A DNA stretch of 64,000 nt from Muricoccus harenae (GTDB lineage Bacteria > Pseudomonadota > Alphaproteobacteria > Acetobacterales > Acetobacteraceae): the NCBI RefSeq assembly GCF_009848505.1, contig NZ_WWDL01000030.1:1-64000 (forward strand), read 5' to 3'. Below the pieces are notes generated by a model that saw only the letters and a program-made list of their open reading frames with translations, was not told the origin of the DNA and ran no database searches. This document shows, in pieces, positions 9,322 to 18,017 of this stretch. The translations under genes and the position numbers were made by a program. Numbering within the stretch: the first letter of the stretch is position 1; every line of letters begins with the position of its first letter.

Positions 9322-9924
9322 ATGTGGCGTGAGCTCCTGCGCCTATCCCTGGGCATCGTATTGCTGCTGGCATTGGGAACGGTCAGCCTGCTGGCCTATG
9401 TTTATTCCGGGATATATGACGTGGCGGCAACACGGCAGCACACCGCCCCGGTCTATTGGCTGCTCACGACGGCGCGGCGCCAGTCGATATGGGCACACGC
9501 AGCGCTCGAGGCGCCGCAGCCGCCAGATTTGGGGGACGCTGATCTCGTTTTGACAGGACAGGTCCTGTACGACCAGCACTGCGTAGCGTGCCACGGCGCG
9601 CCTGGCGTCGCGCCGGGAGCGATCGGCCTCGGCATGATGCCCTCCCCGCCCAATCTGGTGATCGCGGGGAGGGACCGATCGGCACGTGAGATCTACTGGG
9701 CGGTCACCAACGGTATCAAAATGTCAGGGATGCCTGCCTGGAAGTTTCGCATGGCCGAGCGCGAGCGCTGGGCAGTGGTGGCTTTCCTCAAGACCTTGCC
9801 GATGTTGACGCCCTCTGCCTACGAGGCGAGGCGCGCTGCGGGCCATGCTTTAGGGTCTGCCAGACAGCCAATCGAAGGCAACACAGGCTCCCCCGTTGGA
9901 ATTACCGCAGTTTCAGCCCCTTAG
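9322..9924 (+). CDS. Membrane-anchored class I cytochrome c
   Basis: A 200-residue protein with one N-terminal transmembrane segment (residues about 5-28, LLRLSLGIVLLLALGTVSLL) that is probably retained as an anchor, followed by a periplasmic cytochrome c domain. Haem is attached at C87-V-A-C90-H91 and the sixth ligand is most likely Met137 in MSGMPAW. This type usually accepts electrons from a periplasmic dehydrogenase or passes them to an oxidase; no such partner is adjacent, so the role is unassigned. Its last 12 bases overlap the end of the convergent M20 gene. Confidence 0.88.
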   Translation: MWRELLRLSLGIVLLLALGTVSLLAYVYSGIYDVAATRQHTAPVYWLLTTARRQSIWAHAALEAPQPPDLGDADLVLTGQVLYDQHCVACHGAPGVAPGAIGLGMMPSPPNLVIAGRDRSAREIYWAVTNGIKMSGMPAWKFRMAERERWAVVAFLKTLPMLTPSAYEARRAAGHALGSARQPIEGNTGSPVGITAVSAP

Positions 9925-11355
9925 GTCCCCCAGATCCCACCAGACTCCGGTCATTAACCGAAGCCCATCTCTGAGCATTTCGGGCAGGCCATGTTCGTCA
10001 GGCGCATGCTGGTTACTGCCGGCATAACCGCTCGGAATCCAGAGCACAGGTGCACCAAGCCCGCTCAGGAAGACCTCCGTCGGATTTCCGCCGGATGAGT
10101 TGGGAACCATATTCGGCGCCTGTCCAGCTGTGCGCTGCAAGGACGCGGCTGTGAACGTCACCCAGTCGTTGTCAGGATCAGTGCGGCCTGCGGGGAAAGT
10201 GTCCCGCTCGGCCACGGGAGTCACCCGCACCTGACCTAGCCCGGTCGCTTCCAGATGGCGGCGGAGCGCCGGGATGATCTCTGTGCCATCCACTTCCACC
10301 GTGTGCCGTACCTGCAAGCGTGCGCGCGCCTCGGGTTGCACGGCGTTGGTGGGGGCGTCGGGATGGCCTGTGATGAAGGAGAGGACAATGACGCTTGTCC
10401 AGGCATAGATCCGCTCTGCCTTGGAAAGGCCAGGCTCACCCCATCCGGTATCGGGCTGGGGCAGGCCTGGAATGTCCTCGAAGACCAGCCCTGCGCAGGC
10501 GCGGCGAACTGCATCTGGAATCTGCTTCGGCGTCCAACCATCGACGAGGATGCGGCCGTCGCGCGTGACGATGCTGGAAAGGGCGTGGGAGAGGATGAAG
10601 CCGGGATCGGCGAGCACCCCGCCCCAATGCCCGGAATGGGCGGCATGCTCGCGGAGCTGCACAACCAAATCGAAGGCCACGCCACCTCGCGCGCCCAGCC
10701 GGAGCTCGGGCACGGCACGGGCCTGGCGGGGGCCATCCAGGCCGATGAAAAAATCCGCCGCGAAGCGGTCCGGCTCCGACGCTATCAATTCGCGCAGGCC
10801 GGGGGATCCCACCTCTTCGCCCGTCTCGATGAAGATCTTGGCGTTGAAGCCAAGCCGCCCCCGCTCCTGCAGGATTGCGCGCAACGCCTCGATTGCGATG
10901 AGGTGCTGGCCCTTGTTGTCCACGACCCCGCGCCCGTACCAGCGACCGTCGCGTTCGACGACCGACCAGGGATCGAGCCCCTCGCTCCACCGACCGGACT
11001 GGCCATGCACCACGTCGCCATGGCCATAGATCAGCACGGTCGGGCGCGACGGGTCCTCAATGCGGGTCGCCAGCGCCACTGGCCCGAAGCCCGGCTTGGG
11101 GTTCTCCACAACCGTGCTGGAAAAGCCCATGCCGTCGAGAAGCGCCGGGATGGTCCCCTCGCAGTAACGGCGCAACTCGGCCATGGAGTCCGGCCGCTGG
11201 CTCTCCGTGCGCACAGCGACCAGCCGGCGGAGCGCGGCGATATAGCGGCCCTCGTCAAAGCAGCGCTCCGCTCGCGCGATGGCTCCCTCGCGGCTGCTCA
11301 TGCCAAGTACCCACTCCTCGTTCGCCAGTTCACGTCCTTCCGCCCTCGTCCTCAC
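9913..11355 (-). CDS. M20 family dipeptidase/deacylase (last gene of peptide operon)
   Basis: Di-zinc M20 hydrolase of about 480 residues. The metal and catalytic motifs are IYGHGDVVHG, GRGVVDNKGQH, the paired glutamates of ETGEEVGSPG, and the late histidine in SNQHAPDEHG; the lid domain (SGHWGGVLADPGFILSHA) lies in between. Members of this branch cleave dipeptides or N-acyl amino acids in the cytosol. The GTG at 11355 overlaps the stop of the upstream gene (GTGA), which supports translational coupling; an ATG at 11301 with GAGGAG upstream matches the N-terminus of the close paralogue at 18018 and is the alternative start. It is the seventh gene of the ABC transporter operon. Confidence 0.88.
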   Translation of the reverse strand: MRTRAEGRELANEEWVLGMSSREGAIARAERCFDEGRYIAALRRLVAVRTESQRPDSMAELRRYCEGTIPALLDGMGFSSTVVENPKPGFGPVALATRIEDPSRPTVLIYGHGDVVHGQSGRWSEGLDPWSVVERDGRWYGRGVVDNKGQHLIAIEALRAILQERGRLGFNAKIFIETGEEVGSPGLRELIASEPDRFAADFFIGLDGPRQARAVPELRLGARGGVAFDLVVQLREHAAHSGHWGGVLADPGFILSHALSSIVTRDGRILVDGWTPKQIPDAVRRACAGLVFEDIPGLPQPDTGWGEPGLSKAERIYAWTSVIVLSFITGHPDAPTNAVQPEARARLQVRHTVEVDGTEIIPALRRHLEATGLGQVRVTPVAERDTFPAGRTDPDNDWVTFTAASLQRTAGQAPNMVPNSSGGNPTEVFLSGLGAPVLWIPSGYAGSNQHAPDEHGLPEMLRDGLRLMTGVWWDLGDLRG

Positions 11356-12515
11356 TTCAATGTCTGCAGCAGATGCAGAAGGAGCGTGCCGCGCGGCTCG
11401 ATTGTGACGATCTCCAGGAACTCGCCATTCGTATGCGATGCCCCGCCAAAGGGCCCCAGCCCGTCCAGCACCGACGCGTAGGGGATGCAGAACTGCCCGT
11501 CCGATCCGCCCGAGCCCTCCCCCGAAGGCAGATCCTGCAGATCGAAGCCGATCCCGGCGGCCAGGGAGCGGGCATGGTCGAACAGCTCCGCCACGTCCGG
11601 CCGCTCCTGCTTCGTATAGGGAAAGCGGTTCATCCCGCCGGTTACCGTCAGTGTGACATCGGGGGTAACCGGAGCCAGCCCCTCGATTCTCGCCACCATC
11701 TCCTTCGCATCGGCCATGGTCGGCACGCGAAGATCGATGCTGGCCGTCGCGTGTTCCGGAACCACATTCGCTGCCGTGCCCCCGGACACCATGCCGACGC
11801 TGACCGTGATGCCACGGTCATAATCGGTCATCCCTTCCAGAGCGATGATCTGGTGAGCCAGTTCCTTAACCGCGCTGCGGCCAGCCTTGTGCGCGCTGCC
11901 CGAATGCGCCGGAACGCCCCGCACCGCGAGATCGTAGCGTGCCAGCCCCTTGCGCGAGGTGACAACCCGTCCGCCGCCACGCGCCGCTTCCAGCACGAGC
12001 ACATGTTTCGAGCGCTTCGCCTCCGCCTCGATCAGTGCCTGGGAGGTCTGGCTGCCCACCTCCTCATCCGAGACATAGACGATGGTCAGCGGCAGCGGCG
12101 TGGTCCGCCCTTCCTCGACCAGCCGGCGCAGAGCGACGAAGCAGGCATGAGCCCCCGCCTTCATGTCGTTGATGCCGGGACCATAGGCGCGCCCGTCCTC
12201 GGTGCGGATCGGATTGAGCGCAAGGCTTCCGATCGGATGCACCGTGTCGAGATGCGCGAGCAGCGTCACGCCGCGCTCGTTCGAAAGCCCGTTCCAAGGG
12301 GCACGCACGACGAGGTGGTCGCCCCGGCCCTGCGTGCCCGGCACCCGCTCCACCGTTGCGCCGATACCCTCAAAATCGGCCTGCACGCGGTCCATCAGCC
12401 GGTTCACCGCGCCGGGATCTGAAGTGGGACTTTCCAGCGCCACCCAGGCATTCAGCCCCTCCAGGAAACGCTCAGGCGTGTCGAAGGCCAGAAGGCCGGT
12501 GGAGACGTCGTTCAT
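11352..12515 (-). CDS. M20 peptidase, glutamate carboxypeptidase (CPG2) type
   Basis: A 387-residue zinc hydrolase of the carboxypeptidase G2 branch of M20. Zinc-site motifs are LLAHLDTVHPIG, GPGINDMKAG and VSDEEVGSQT; the C-terminal histidine is in GGASHTNGEFLE. There is no signal peptide, so it is cytosolic, unlike Pseudomonas CPG2. It lies 9 bases after the second ATPase gene of the transporter and overlaps the next M20 gene. Co-transcription with a peptide importer suggests it removes C-terminal residues, perhaps glutamate, from imported peptides or N-acyl amino acids. The exact specificity is an inference. Confidence 0.87.
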   Translation of the reverse strand: MNDVSTGLLAFDTPERFLEGLNAWVALESPTSDPGAVNRLMDRVQADFEGIGATVERVPGTQGRGDHLVVRAPWNGLSNERGVTLLAHLDTVHPIGSLALNPIRTEDGRAYGPGINDMKAGAHACFVALRRLVEEGRTTPLPLTIVYVSDEEVGSQTSQALIEAEAKRSKHVLVLEAARGGGRVVTSRKGLARYDLAVRGVPAHSGSAHKAGRSAVKELAHQIIALEGMTDYDRGITVSVGMVSGGTAANVVPEHATASIDLRVPTMADAKEMVARIEGLAPVTPDVTLTVTGGMNRFPYTKQERPDVAELFDHARSLAAGIGFDLQDLPSGEGSGGSDGQFCIPYASVLDGLGPFGGASHTNGEFLEIVTIEPRGTLLLHLLQTLK

Positions 12516-12524
12516 GGCGGTCTT

Positions 12525-13532
12525 TCAGGCAGCTTGAACCAGTCCGGCTGGTGGCGGGCCACCTTCCGGCTGCTCGACGAGATGGCAGGCCGCACGCCCC
12601 CCCTCGGGGCAAGGCAGCAAGGCCGGGGCCTCGCGCGGGCAGCGGTCGAACACGGCGGGACAGCGCGGATGGAAGGCGCAGCCGGGGGGCACCGAAAGCG
12701 GATTGGGGAAGGCAGTGCCCAACCGCATCTCCGGCAGGCCCAGCGAAGGATCAGGCGTGAGGACGGAGGCGAGCAGCGCCGCTGTGTAGGGATGGCGGGG
12801 ATGGCCGAGCACGCGCTCCGCCACTCCCTCCTCCACCACCCGCCCGAGATACATCGCCGCCACTCGTCCCGCGAGCATCTGCACCACGGCCAGGTTGTGG
12901 CTGATGAACAGGTAGGAAAGGCCCAGCTTCTCCCTGAGATCGAGCAGCAAGTTCAGGATCTGCGACTGGACGGACACGTCCAGTGCCGAGGTCGGCTCGT
13001 CGCACACCACCAAGGTGGGGCGCAGCACCAAGGCGCGCGCGATCGCGACGCGCTGGCGCTGCCCGCCCGAGAGTTGGGACGGAAAGGCCTCCGCATGGCG
13101 GGGCGCCAGGCCTACTAGACCCAGCATCTCCTCCACTGCATCCCGGCGCTCGGCGGCGGTGCCGACGCCATGTACGGCCAGCGGCAGGCCGATGATGGCC
13201 GCAACATTTCGCCGCGGGTTGAGCGAGGAATAGGGATCCTGAAAGACCGGCTGCACCAGCCGGCCCCGTTCAAGCCGCCCAAGGCTGCCGATGGGGCGGC
13301 CATCGAGCAGCACTTCTCCCTCGCTGGGCTCTTCCAGCCCGAGCATCATGCGGGCCAGCGTGCTCTTGCCGCAGCCGGACTCGCCGACGAGGCCTAGCAC
13401 CTCGCCCCGATCGACCTTCAGGGAAACACCAGCGACGGCCGTCAGCGTGCGCCGGCGAGCCAGCATGCCCGCGCCCACGGTGTAGCGCTTATGGACGCCG
13501 CGAAGCTCGAGGATCGGTGGGATGGCGCTCAT
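12525..13532 (-). CDS. Oligopeptide/dipeptide ABC transporter ATPase (OppF/DppF type)
   Basis: A 335-residue ATPase that would couple ATP hydrolysis to peptide import on the cytosolic face. Walker A is GESGCGKSTLARMMLG, the signature is LSGGQRQRVAIARAL, Walker B is LVVCDEP and the H-loop is SHNLAVV. The C-terminal oligo-HPY region (GCAFHPRCPAVFDRCP) is typical of Opp/Dpp ATPases. The ATG at 13532 overlaps the stop of the partner ATPase gene (ATGA); a longer frame to 13568 would intrude into that gene and adds no homology. Confidence 0.92.
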   Translation of the reverse strand: MSAIPPILELRGVHKRYTVGAGMLARRRTLTAVAGVSLKVDRGEVLGLVGESGCGKSTLARMMLGLEEPSEGEVLLDGRPIGSLGRLERGRLVQPVFQDPYSSLNPRRNVAAIIGLPLAVHGVGTAAERRDAVEEMLGLVGLAPRHAEAFPSQLSGGQRQRVAIARALVLRPTLVVCDEPTSALDVSVQSQILNLLLDLREKLGLSYLFISHNLAVVQMLAGRVAAMYLGRVVEEGVAERVLGHPRHPYTAALLASVLTPDPSLGLPEMRLGTAFPNPLSVPPGCAFHPRCPAVFDRCPREAPALLPCPEGGRAACHLVEQPEGGPPPAGLVQAA

Positions 13533-14527
13533 GCCGCGCGCACCAGGGTCTCGCCGGGCAGCACGCACCGCCAGGCATGGCCATCCGGACCATCACGCAC
13601 CGCCACTGGCTCGGCGCAAACGGGCATGGCGTAGGGACAACGGCCCCGAAAGGAGCAGCCGCGCAAATCTCCCACCAGGGAAGGCACCATCCCGGGAATG
13701 GTGCCAAGCCGCGTACCCGGCGCCGTTCGGCCCGGCTGCGGGATGCAATCCATCAACCCGCGCGTATAGGGATGGCGCGGGGCGCCGAACACGATGCTTG
13801 CCGGGCCCTCCTCCACCACCTCCCCGGCATACATTACGGCCACACGGTCGGCGATGCGGGCGACGATGCCGAGGTCATGGGTCACCAGGACCAGTGCCAT
13901 ATGCATCTCCCGCTGCAGCTCTGCCAGCAGTTGCAGGATGCCCAGCTGGATGGTCGCATCGAGCGCCGTGGTCGGCTCATCCGCCAGCACGAGGTCAGGC
14001 CCGCACATCAGCGCCATGGCAATGACCACCCGCTGACGCAGCCCACCGGAAAGCTGGTGCGGGTACTGACCCAGCCGGTTCGTCGCGGCCGCCATGCCCA
14101 CCCGCTCCAGCAGCGCCACGGCCCGATCACGCGCGGCGCGGCGGTTGCCCTTGCCATGGCGCAAGAAGGTCTCGGTGAGCTGGTCGCCAATGGTCAGGGA
14201 CGGGTTCAGGCAGGTCATGGGGTCCTGAAAGACCATCGCCATGCGATCGCCGCGAAGGGCACGCAGGCGGCGAGGCGAGGCCGACATCAGATCCTCCCCC
14301 GCCAAGGATAGACGCTCCGCCCGCCGCTTCGCACTGGCCGGCAGCAGCCCCATCAGCGCAAGCGAGGTGAGCGACTTGCCACAGCCGGATTCACCGACGA
14401 TGCACAGGGTCTCGCCACGCCGGGCCGACAGTGACACGCCACGCACCGCGTGCAGCGTGCCACCCGCCACCGGGATGTCCACCTCCAGCCCCTGGACATC
14501 CAGCAAGAGGTCCCCTGCCCCGCTCAT
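13529..14527 (-). CDS. Oligopeptide/dipeptide ABC transporter ATPase (OppD/DppD type)
   Basis: A 332-residue ATPase paired with the next gene to make the heterodimeric motor. Walker A is GESGCGKSLTSLALMG, the signature LSGGLRQRVVIAMAL, Walker B LVLADEP, H-loop THDLGIV. The C-terminal cysteine-containing oligo-HPY segment (GCSFRGRCPYAMPVC) is present. Its ATG overlaps the permease stop by four bases (ATGA), which points to coupled translation. Confidence 0.92.
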   Translation of the reverse strand: MSGAGDLLLDVQGLEVDIPVAGGTLHAVRGVSLSARRGETLCIVGESGCGKSLTSLALMGLLPASAKRRAERLSLAGEDLMSASPRRLRALRGDRMAMVFQDPMTCLNPSLTIGDQLTETFLRHGKGNRRAARDRAVALLERVGMAAATNRLGQYPHQLSGGLRQRVVIAMALMCGPDLVLADEPTTALDATIQLGILQLLAELQREMHMALVLVTHDLGIVARIADRVAVMYAGEVVEEGPASIVFGAPRHPYTRGLMDCIPQPGRTAPGTRLGTIPGMVPSLVGDLRGCSFRGRCPYAMPVCAEPVAVRDGPDGHAWRCVLPGETLVRAA

Positions 14528-15450
14528 GAGCGGCCCTCCGGCGCAGTCACGTCGCGGATGCCGTCGCCTAACAGGTTAATGGCCAGCACCAGGACGCATA
14601 TGGCCATGCCCGGCAGCATGATCATCCATGGCTCGAAGAGCATCAGCTCCTTGGCCTCGCTCACCATCAGTCCCCAGGAAGGTAGCGGCGGCTGCACGCC
14701 CAGACCCAGGAAGGAAAGCGCCGCCTCCAGCAAAATGGCCTGCGCCATCTCATAGCTGGCGATCACGACGAGACCCGAGACCACATTGGGGAGCACCTCG
14801 CTCCACAGGATGCGTGGCACCGAGCAGCCGATGGCACGGGCGGCGGTGACGTATTCCCGCCCGCGCACCTGCATGGTGGCACTGCGCATCACCACCGCGA
14901 AGCGGTCCCACAGCAATAGGCCCAGCACCAGAACCACCACCTCCAGCGAGCCGCCCAGCACCGCCACCACGGCCAGCGCAACCATCACCACTGGCAGGGA
15001 TAGCCGCGTGGTGATCAGGAAGGACACGACCGTATCCGTTCGGCCGCCGAAATACCCCGCCGCGATGCCGAGCGTCGTACCGATCGTGCCCGAGACGAGC
15101 ATGGTAAAGAACCCGATCAGCAGCGAAATGCGCGCCCCGTAAATCAGCCGCGACAGGTAGTCCCGGCCGAGATTGTCGGTACCTAGCAGATAGGCGGGGT
15201 CCGCCCGCTCCGCATCCACGAAGGCAGGCGGCAGGATGCGGGCATCGAGCGACTGCGCATATGGATCATGCGGCGCAATCAGCGGCGCGAAGATCGCCAG
15301 CAAGGCGATCGCGGCAAGGACGAGCGCCGCGATGACCAGCCCCGGATTGGACAGCCAGCGCGACCACCTCCGGCGCCCCAGCGAAGCTGCGGGGGGCGTT
15401 TCGACCGGAGTTACCTCGGCGATGGCGGTAGCGGCGGGAATTGGCTCCAT
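14524..15450 (-). CDS. Peptide ABC transporter permease (DppC type)
   Basis: A 308-residue inner-membrane permease with an N-terminal helix, a periplasmic region (LIAPHDPYAQSLDARILPP, typical of OppC/DppC) and five further helices. The EAA loop that contacts the ATPases appears as EYVTAARAIGCSVPRILW. The ATG at 15450 has the strong ribosome site GGGAGGG five to six bases upstream and starts just after the stop of the other permease gene. Confidence 0.92.
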   Translation of the reverse strand: MEPIPAATAIAEVTPVETPPAASLGRRRWSRWLSNPGLVIAALVLAAIALLAIFAPLIAPHDPYAQSLDARILPPAFVDAERADPAYLLGTDNLGRDYLSRLIYGARISLLIGFFTMLVSGTIGTTLGIAAGYFGGRTDTVVSFLITTRLSLPVVMVALAVVAVLGGSLEVVVLVLGLLLWDRFAVVMRSATMQVRGREYVTAARAIGCSVPRILWSEVLPNVVSGLVVIASYEMAQAILLEAALSFLGLGVQPPLPSWGLMVSEAKELMLFEPWMIMLPGMAICVLVLAINLLGDGIRDVTAPEGRS

Positions 15451-15451
15451 C

Positions 15452-16369
15452 TCAACCCTCCCGGATCCGTGGATCAAGCCAGGCGTTCAACAGGTCCGAC
15501 ACCAGGGTCAGCAGCACATAGAAGAGCGCGACAACCAGCAAAATGCCCTGCACCACCGGGAAGTCCTTCCGGGATATCGCCTCCCAGGCGAGATAGCCAA
15601 TGCCTTGCAGAGCGAAGACCGTTTCGATCACCACCGATCCCGACAGCATGTTCCCAAACTGCACGGAGGCAAGGGCGACCACCGGTGCCACCGCATTCCG
15701 CAGCGCATGCTTCACCAGTACCACACGCACCGGCAGCCCCTTCGCATGCGCGGTGCGGATGTAGTCGGCCGCCAGCACCTCCACCATTCCGGCACGTGTC
15801 AACCGCATCAGAACGGGAGTGGAAAACCAGCCGAGCGCCACGGCGGGCAGAACGAAATTGGCCAGGCTGTCTGTACCGGACACAGGCAGCCAGCCCAAGG
15901 TGAGGCCGAAAAAGAAGATCAGCAGCAGCGCAAACCAGAAGGAGGGCATGGCCTGACCCAGTACCGCCAGCCCGAGGGCGGCACGGTCGATCCAGGTGTT
16001 GCGCCGCAAGGCCGCCACCATGCCTAGCGGGATGGAAAGCAGCAGCGCGATGACCAGCCCGAAGCTCGCCAGGATCGCCGTATTGGGCAACCGGTCCAGG
16101 ATCAAGGCCGCCACGCTATCCGGGTAGAAGAGCGAGCGACCCAGATCGCCCGAGAGCGAGCGCAGCAGCCATTCGCCATACTGTACCACGAGGGGCCGGT
16201 TCAGGCCGTAGAGCGTCCGGATACGCTCGATTTCCTCGGGCGAGGCCTCTTCCCCTGCAAGAGTGCCGGCCAGATCGCCGGAAGCCCGCAGCAGCAGGAA
16301 GGCAATGACGGAAACCGCGAAAGCAACCGCCAGCGCCAGCAGAAGCCGCTTCGCCGCAAAACGCAGCAT
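15452..16369 (-). CDS. Peptide ABC transporter permease (DppB type)
   Basis: A 305-residue permease with six predicted helices and the DppB-type N-terminus (basic, then a long helix, then a periplasmic region beginning at LRASGDLAG). The coupling loop reads DYIRTAHAKGLPVRVVLVKHALRN in its usual place, residues about 200-225. It forms the translocation pore with the DppC-type protein. The gene begins 7 bases after the binding-protein gene and runs directly into the second permease gene. Confidence 0.92.
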   Translation of the reverse strand: MLRFAAKRLLLALAVAFAVSVIAFLLLRASGDLAGTLAGEEASPEEIERIRTLYGLNRPLVVQYGEWLLRSLSGDLGRSLFYPDSVAALILDRLPNTAILASFGLVIALLLSIPLGMVAALRRNTWIDRAALGLAVLGQAMPSFWFALLLIFFFGLTLGWLPVSGTDSLANFVLPAVALGWFSTPVLMRLTRAGMVEVLAADYIRTAHAKGLPVRVVLVKHALRNAVAPVVALASVQFGNMLSGSVVIETVFALQGIGYLAWEAISRKDFPVVQGILLVVALFYVLLTLVSDLLNAWLDPRIREG

Positions 16370-16376
16370 ACGTGCC

Positions 16377-17900
16377 TCAGCGCTTCCAGCGCGAAAGGAA
16401 GAAGCGGGGAACCTCGTCGGCCGATGGCTGGAACTCCAGCTGGCTGTTGAAGGCGTAGGTCAGCGGATAGGTCCACATCGGCAACCAATAGGCCTGCTCG
16501 GTGATGCGCCTGATAGCCGGTGTATAGGCCGCGATCCGGGCCTGCGGATCCGTTGCGCGGTCGCCGCGCTCCAGCAGTGCAGCCACTTCGCTGTCGCGTG
16601 CCATGTCATTTGGCGTGTTCTTGAAGAAGTAGGAGGTGATAGCCGCCACGTCGTAGAGCGAGGTGGATCCCCAGGCACCCATGTTCAGCCGCACCTTTCC
16701 GTCCCGGACATCCGAGGAGAAGGTATCCGCCTGCACCCAATCCAACCGTGCACGGATCCCAACCGCACGAAGCTGGCCGATGACCGCTTCGACCCAGGAC
16801 CGATCGCGATAAGCCTGCAGTGAAACATCGAAGCCGTTCGGGTAGCCTGCCTCGGCCAGCAGGGCTCGCGCGCGCGCCGGATCATAATCATAGCGCGTGA
16901 TGCCTTCCTGGGTGCAGCCAAACTGCTCAGGATGGCAGGGGGTGTGCAGCACATTCGCGCCCTCACCCACCAGGTTGCGCACAATGCCAGGCCGGTCGAT
17001 CGCGTGGGAAATGGCCCGACGCACCCGTAGGTCCGTCATCGGGTTGTTCTCCTGCCCGGTCCGCCCGCCTGCATCCATGGACATATAGACTATGCGGACG
17101 GTTTCACCGCTGGAGATGGTGAGATTGCGTCGGCTCCGAAGGTTGCGCGCCTGATCGGGCTGGACGCGCCAGATCCAGTCCAGGCCGCCGGTCAGCAGCT
17201 CAGCCATGCGGGTATTTGCTTCCGGAATTCGGCGGAAGATGAGGCGCTCTATGGCCGGCTGGCCCTTGGCGCCGCCGAAGTACTGATCGAAGCGCTGCAG
17301 CACCGTCTGCCGCCCGGGCGCCAGCTCCGTCACGCGATAGGGGCCGGTGCCAACCGGCTCGCGGGCCATGCCCTCGAGGCCTACGCGTTTCAGATACTCG
17401 CTCGGCATGATGACAACGTTGGTCAGGTACTCCTGCCAGGGCCCGAAGGACTCTTTCATCTTCAGCCGCACGGTCCGCGAATCCACCACCTCGGCCCCCG
17501 ATAGCCAGGTGATGCGCTGGAAGTTCACGATCCGGTTGGCCGGGTCGAGCATGATGTTGACGGTGTCGGCGACGTCCTGCGCATCCACCACCTCGCCATT
17601 ATGGGCGACGACACCTTCGCGTATGCGCAGTTCGATGGTGGTGTCATCCACCATGCGGACCGATTCAGCCAAATGCGGCTTGTATTCCCCGGTCGCCGGA
17701 TCGCGGTAGGTGGGCGCATCCCAGATCAGGTAGCCCATCACCACCCCTTCTCGGACGGTGTTCTGGTAAGGGATGATGTTTGCAGGCTCGCTGTCCGAAG
17801 CCCAGCGCAGCGTGTTATCCGCAGGTCCAGCCTGGACATCGACGGCAGCAAGGCTGCACAGCAGCGTAGCAGCCAAGGAAAAGCGCGCGACGAGCCCCAT
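16377..17900 (-). CDS. Periplasmic peptide-binding protein (SBP family 5)
   Basis: A 507-residue family 5 extracellular solute-binding protein with a Sec signal peptide (MGLVARFSLAATLLCSLAA, cut near AGPA). It captures the substrate in the periplasm and delivers it to the two permeases. Family landmarks include an early LRWASDSEPANIIPY, the region KPHLAESVRM and the domain II block TDLRVRRAISHAIDRP. It is the first gene of the seven-gene operon. Family 5 proteins bind dipeptides, oligopeptides, glutathione, nickel or opines; the two downstream peptidases favour a peptide or N-acyl amino acid. Confidence 0.9.
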   Translation of the reverse strand: MGLVARFSLAATLLCSLAAVDVQAGPADNTLRWASDSEPANIIPYQNTVREGVVMGYLIWDAPTYRDPATGEYKPHLAESVRMVDDTTIELRIREGVVAHNGEVVDAQDVADTVNIMLDPANRIVNFQRITWLSGAEVVDSRTVRLKMKESFGPWQEYLTNVVIMPSEYLKRVGLEGMAREPVGTGPYRVTELAPGRQTVLQRFDQYFGGAKGQPAIERLIFRRIPEANTRMAELLTGGLDWIWRVQPDQARNLRSRRNLTISSGETVRIVYMSMDAGGRTGQENNPMTDLRVRRAISHAIDRPGIVRNLVGEGANVLHTPCHPEQFGCTQEGITRYDYDPARARALLAEAGYPNGFDVSLQAYRDRSWVEAVIGQLRAVGIRARLDWVQADTFSSDVRDGKVRLNMGAWGSTSLYDVAAITSYFFKNTPNDMARDSEVAALLERGDRATDPQARIAAYTPAIRRITEQAYWLPMWTYPLTYAFNSQLEFQPSADEVPRFFLSRWKR

Positions 17901-18017
17901 CTAATACTCCCCCGCCCAACGAACGATAGATTCAGGAAACGAGCTGTCAACGCTTTCACAGCCTGCCTGGCAATGCAACCATCGGCCAGGAGAACGCAGC
18001 GGGAGAAGCGGCAAAAC
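17901..18017. promoter_or_regulatory. Divergent promoter region, peptide operon / M20 gene
   Basis: A 117-base intergenic stretch between two divergent starts must hold the promoters of both the transporter operon and the M20 gene. GGGAGAA at about 18001-18007 precedes the M20 ATG. No convincing operator palindrome was found and no regulator is encoded next to it. Confidence 0.5.

Noticed and set aside
10255-11481. A 408-codon open frame on the plus strand
   Set aside because: Antisense to the M20 gene, with a His/Arg-rich translation and no domain; a by-product of GC-rich codon use.
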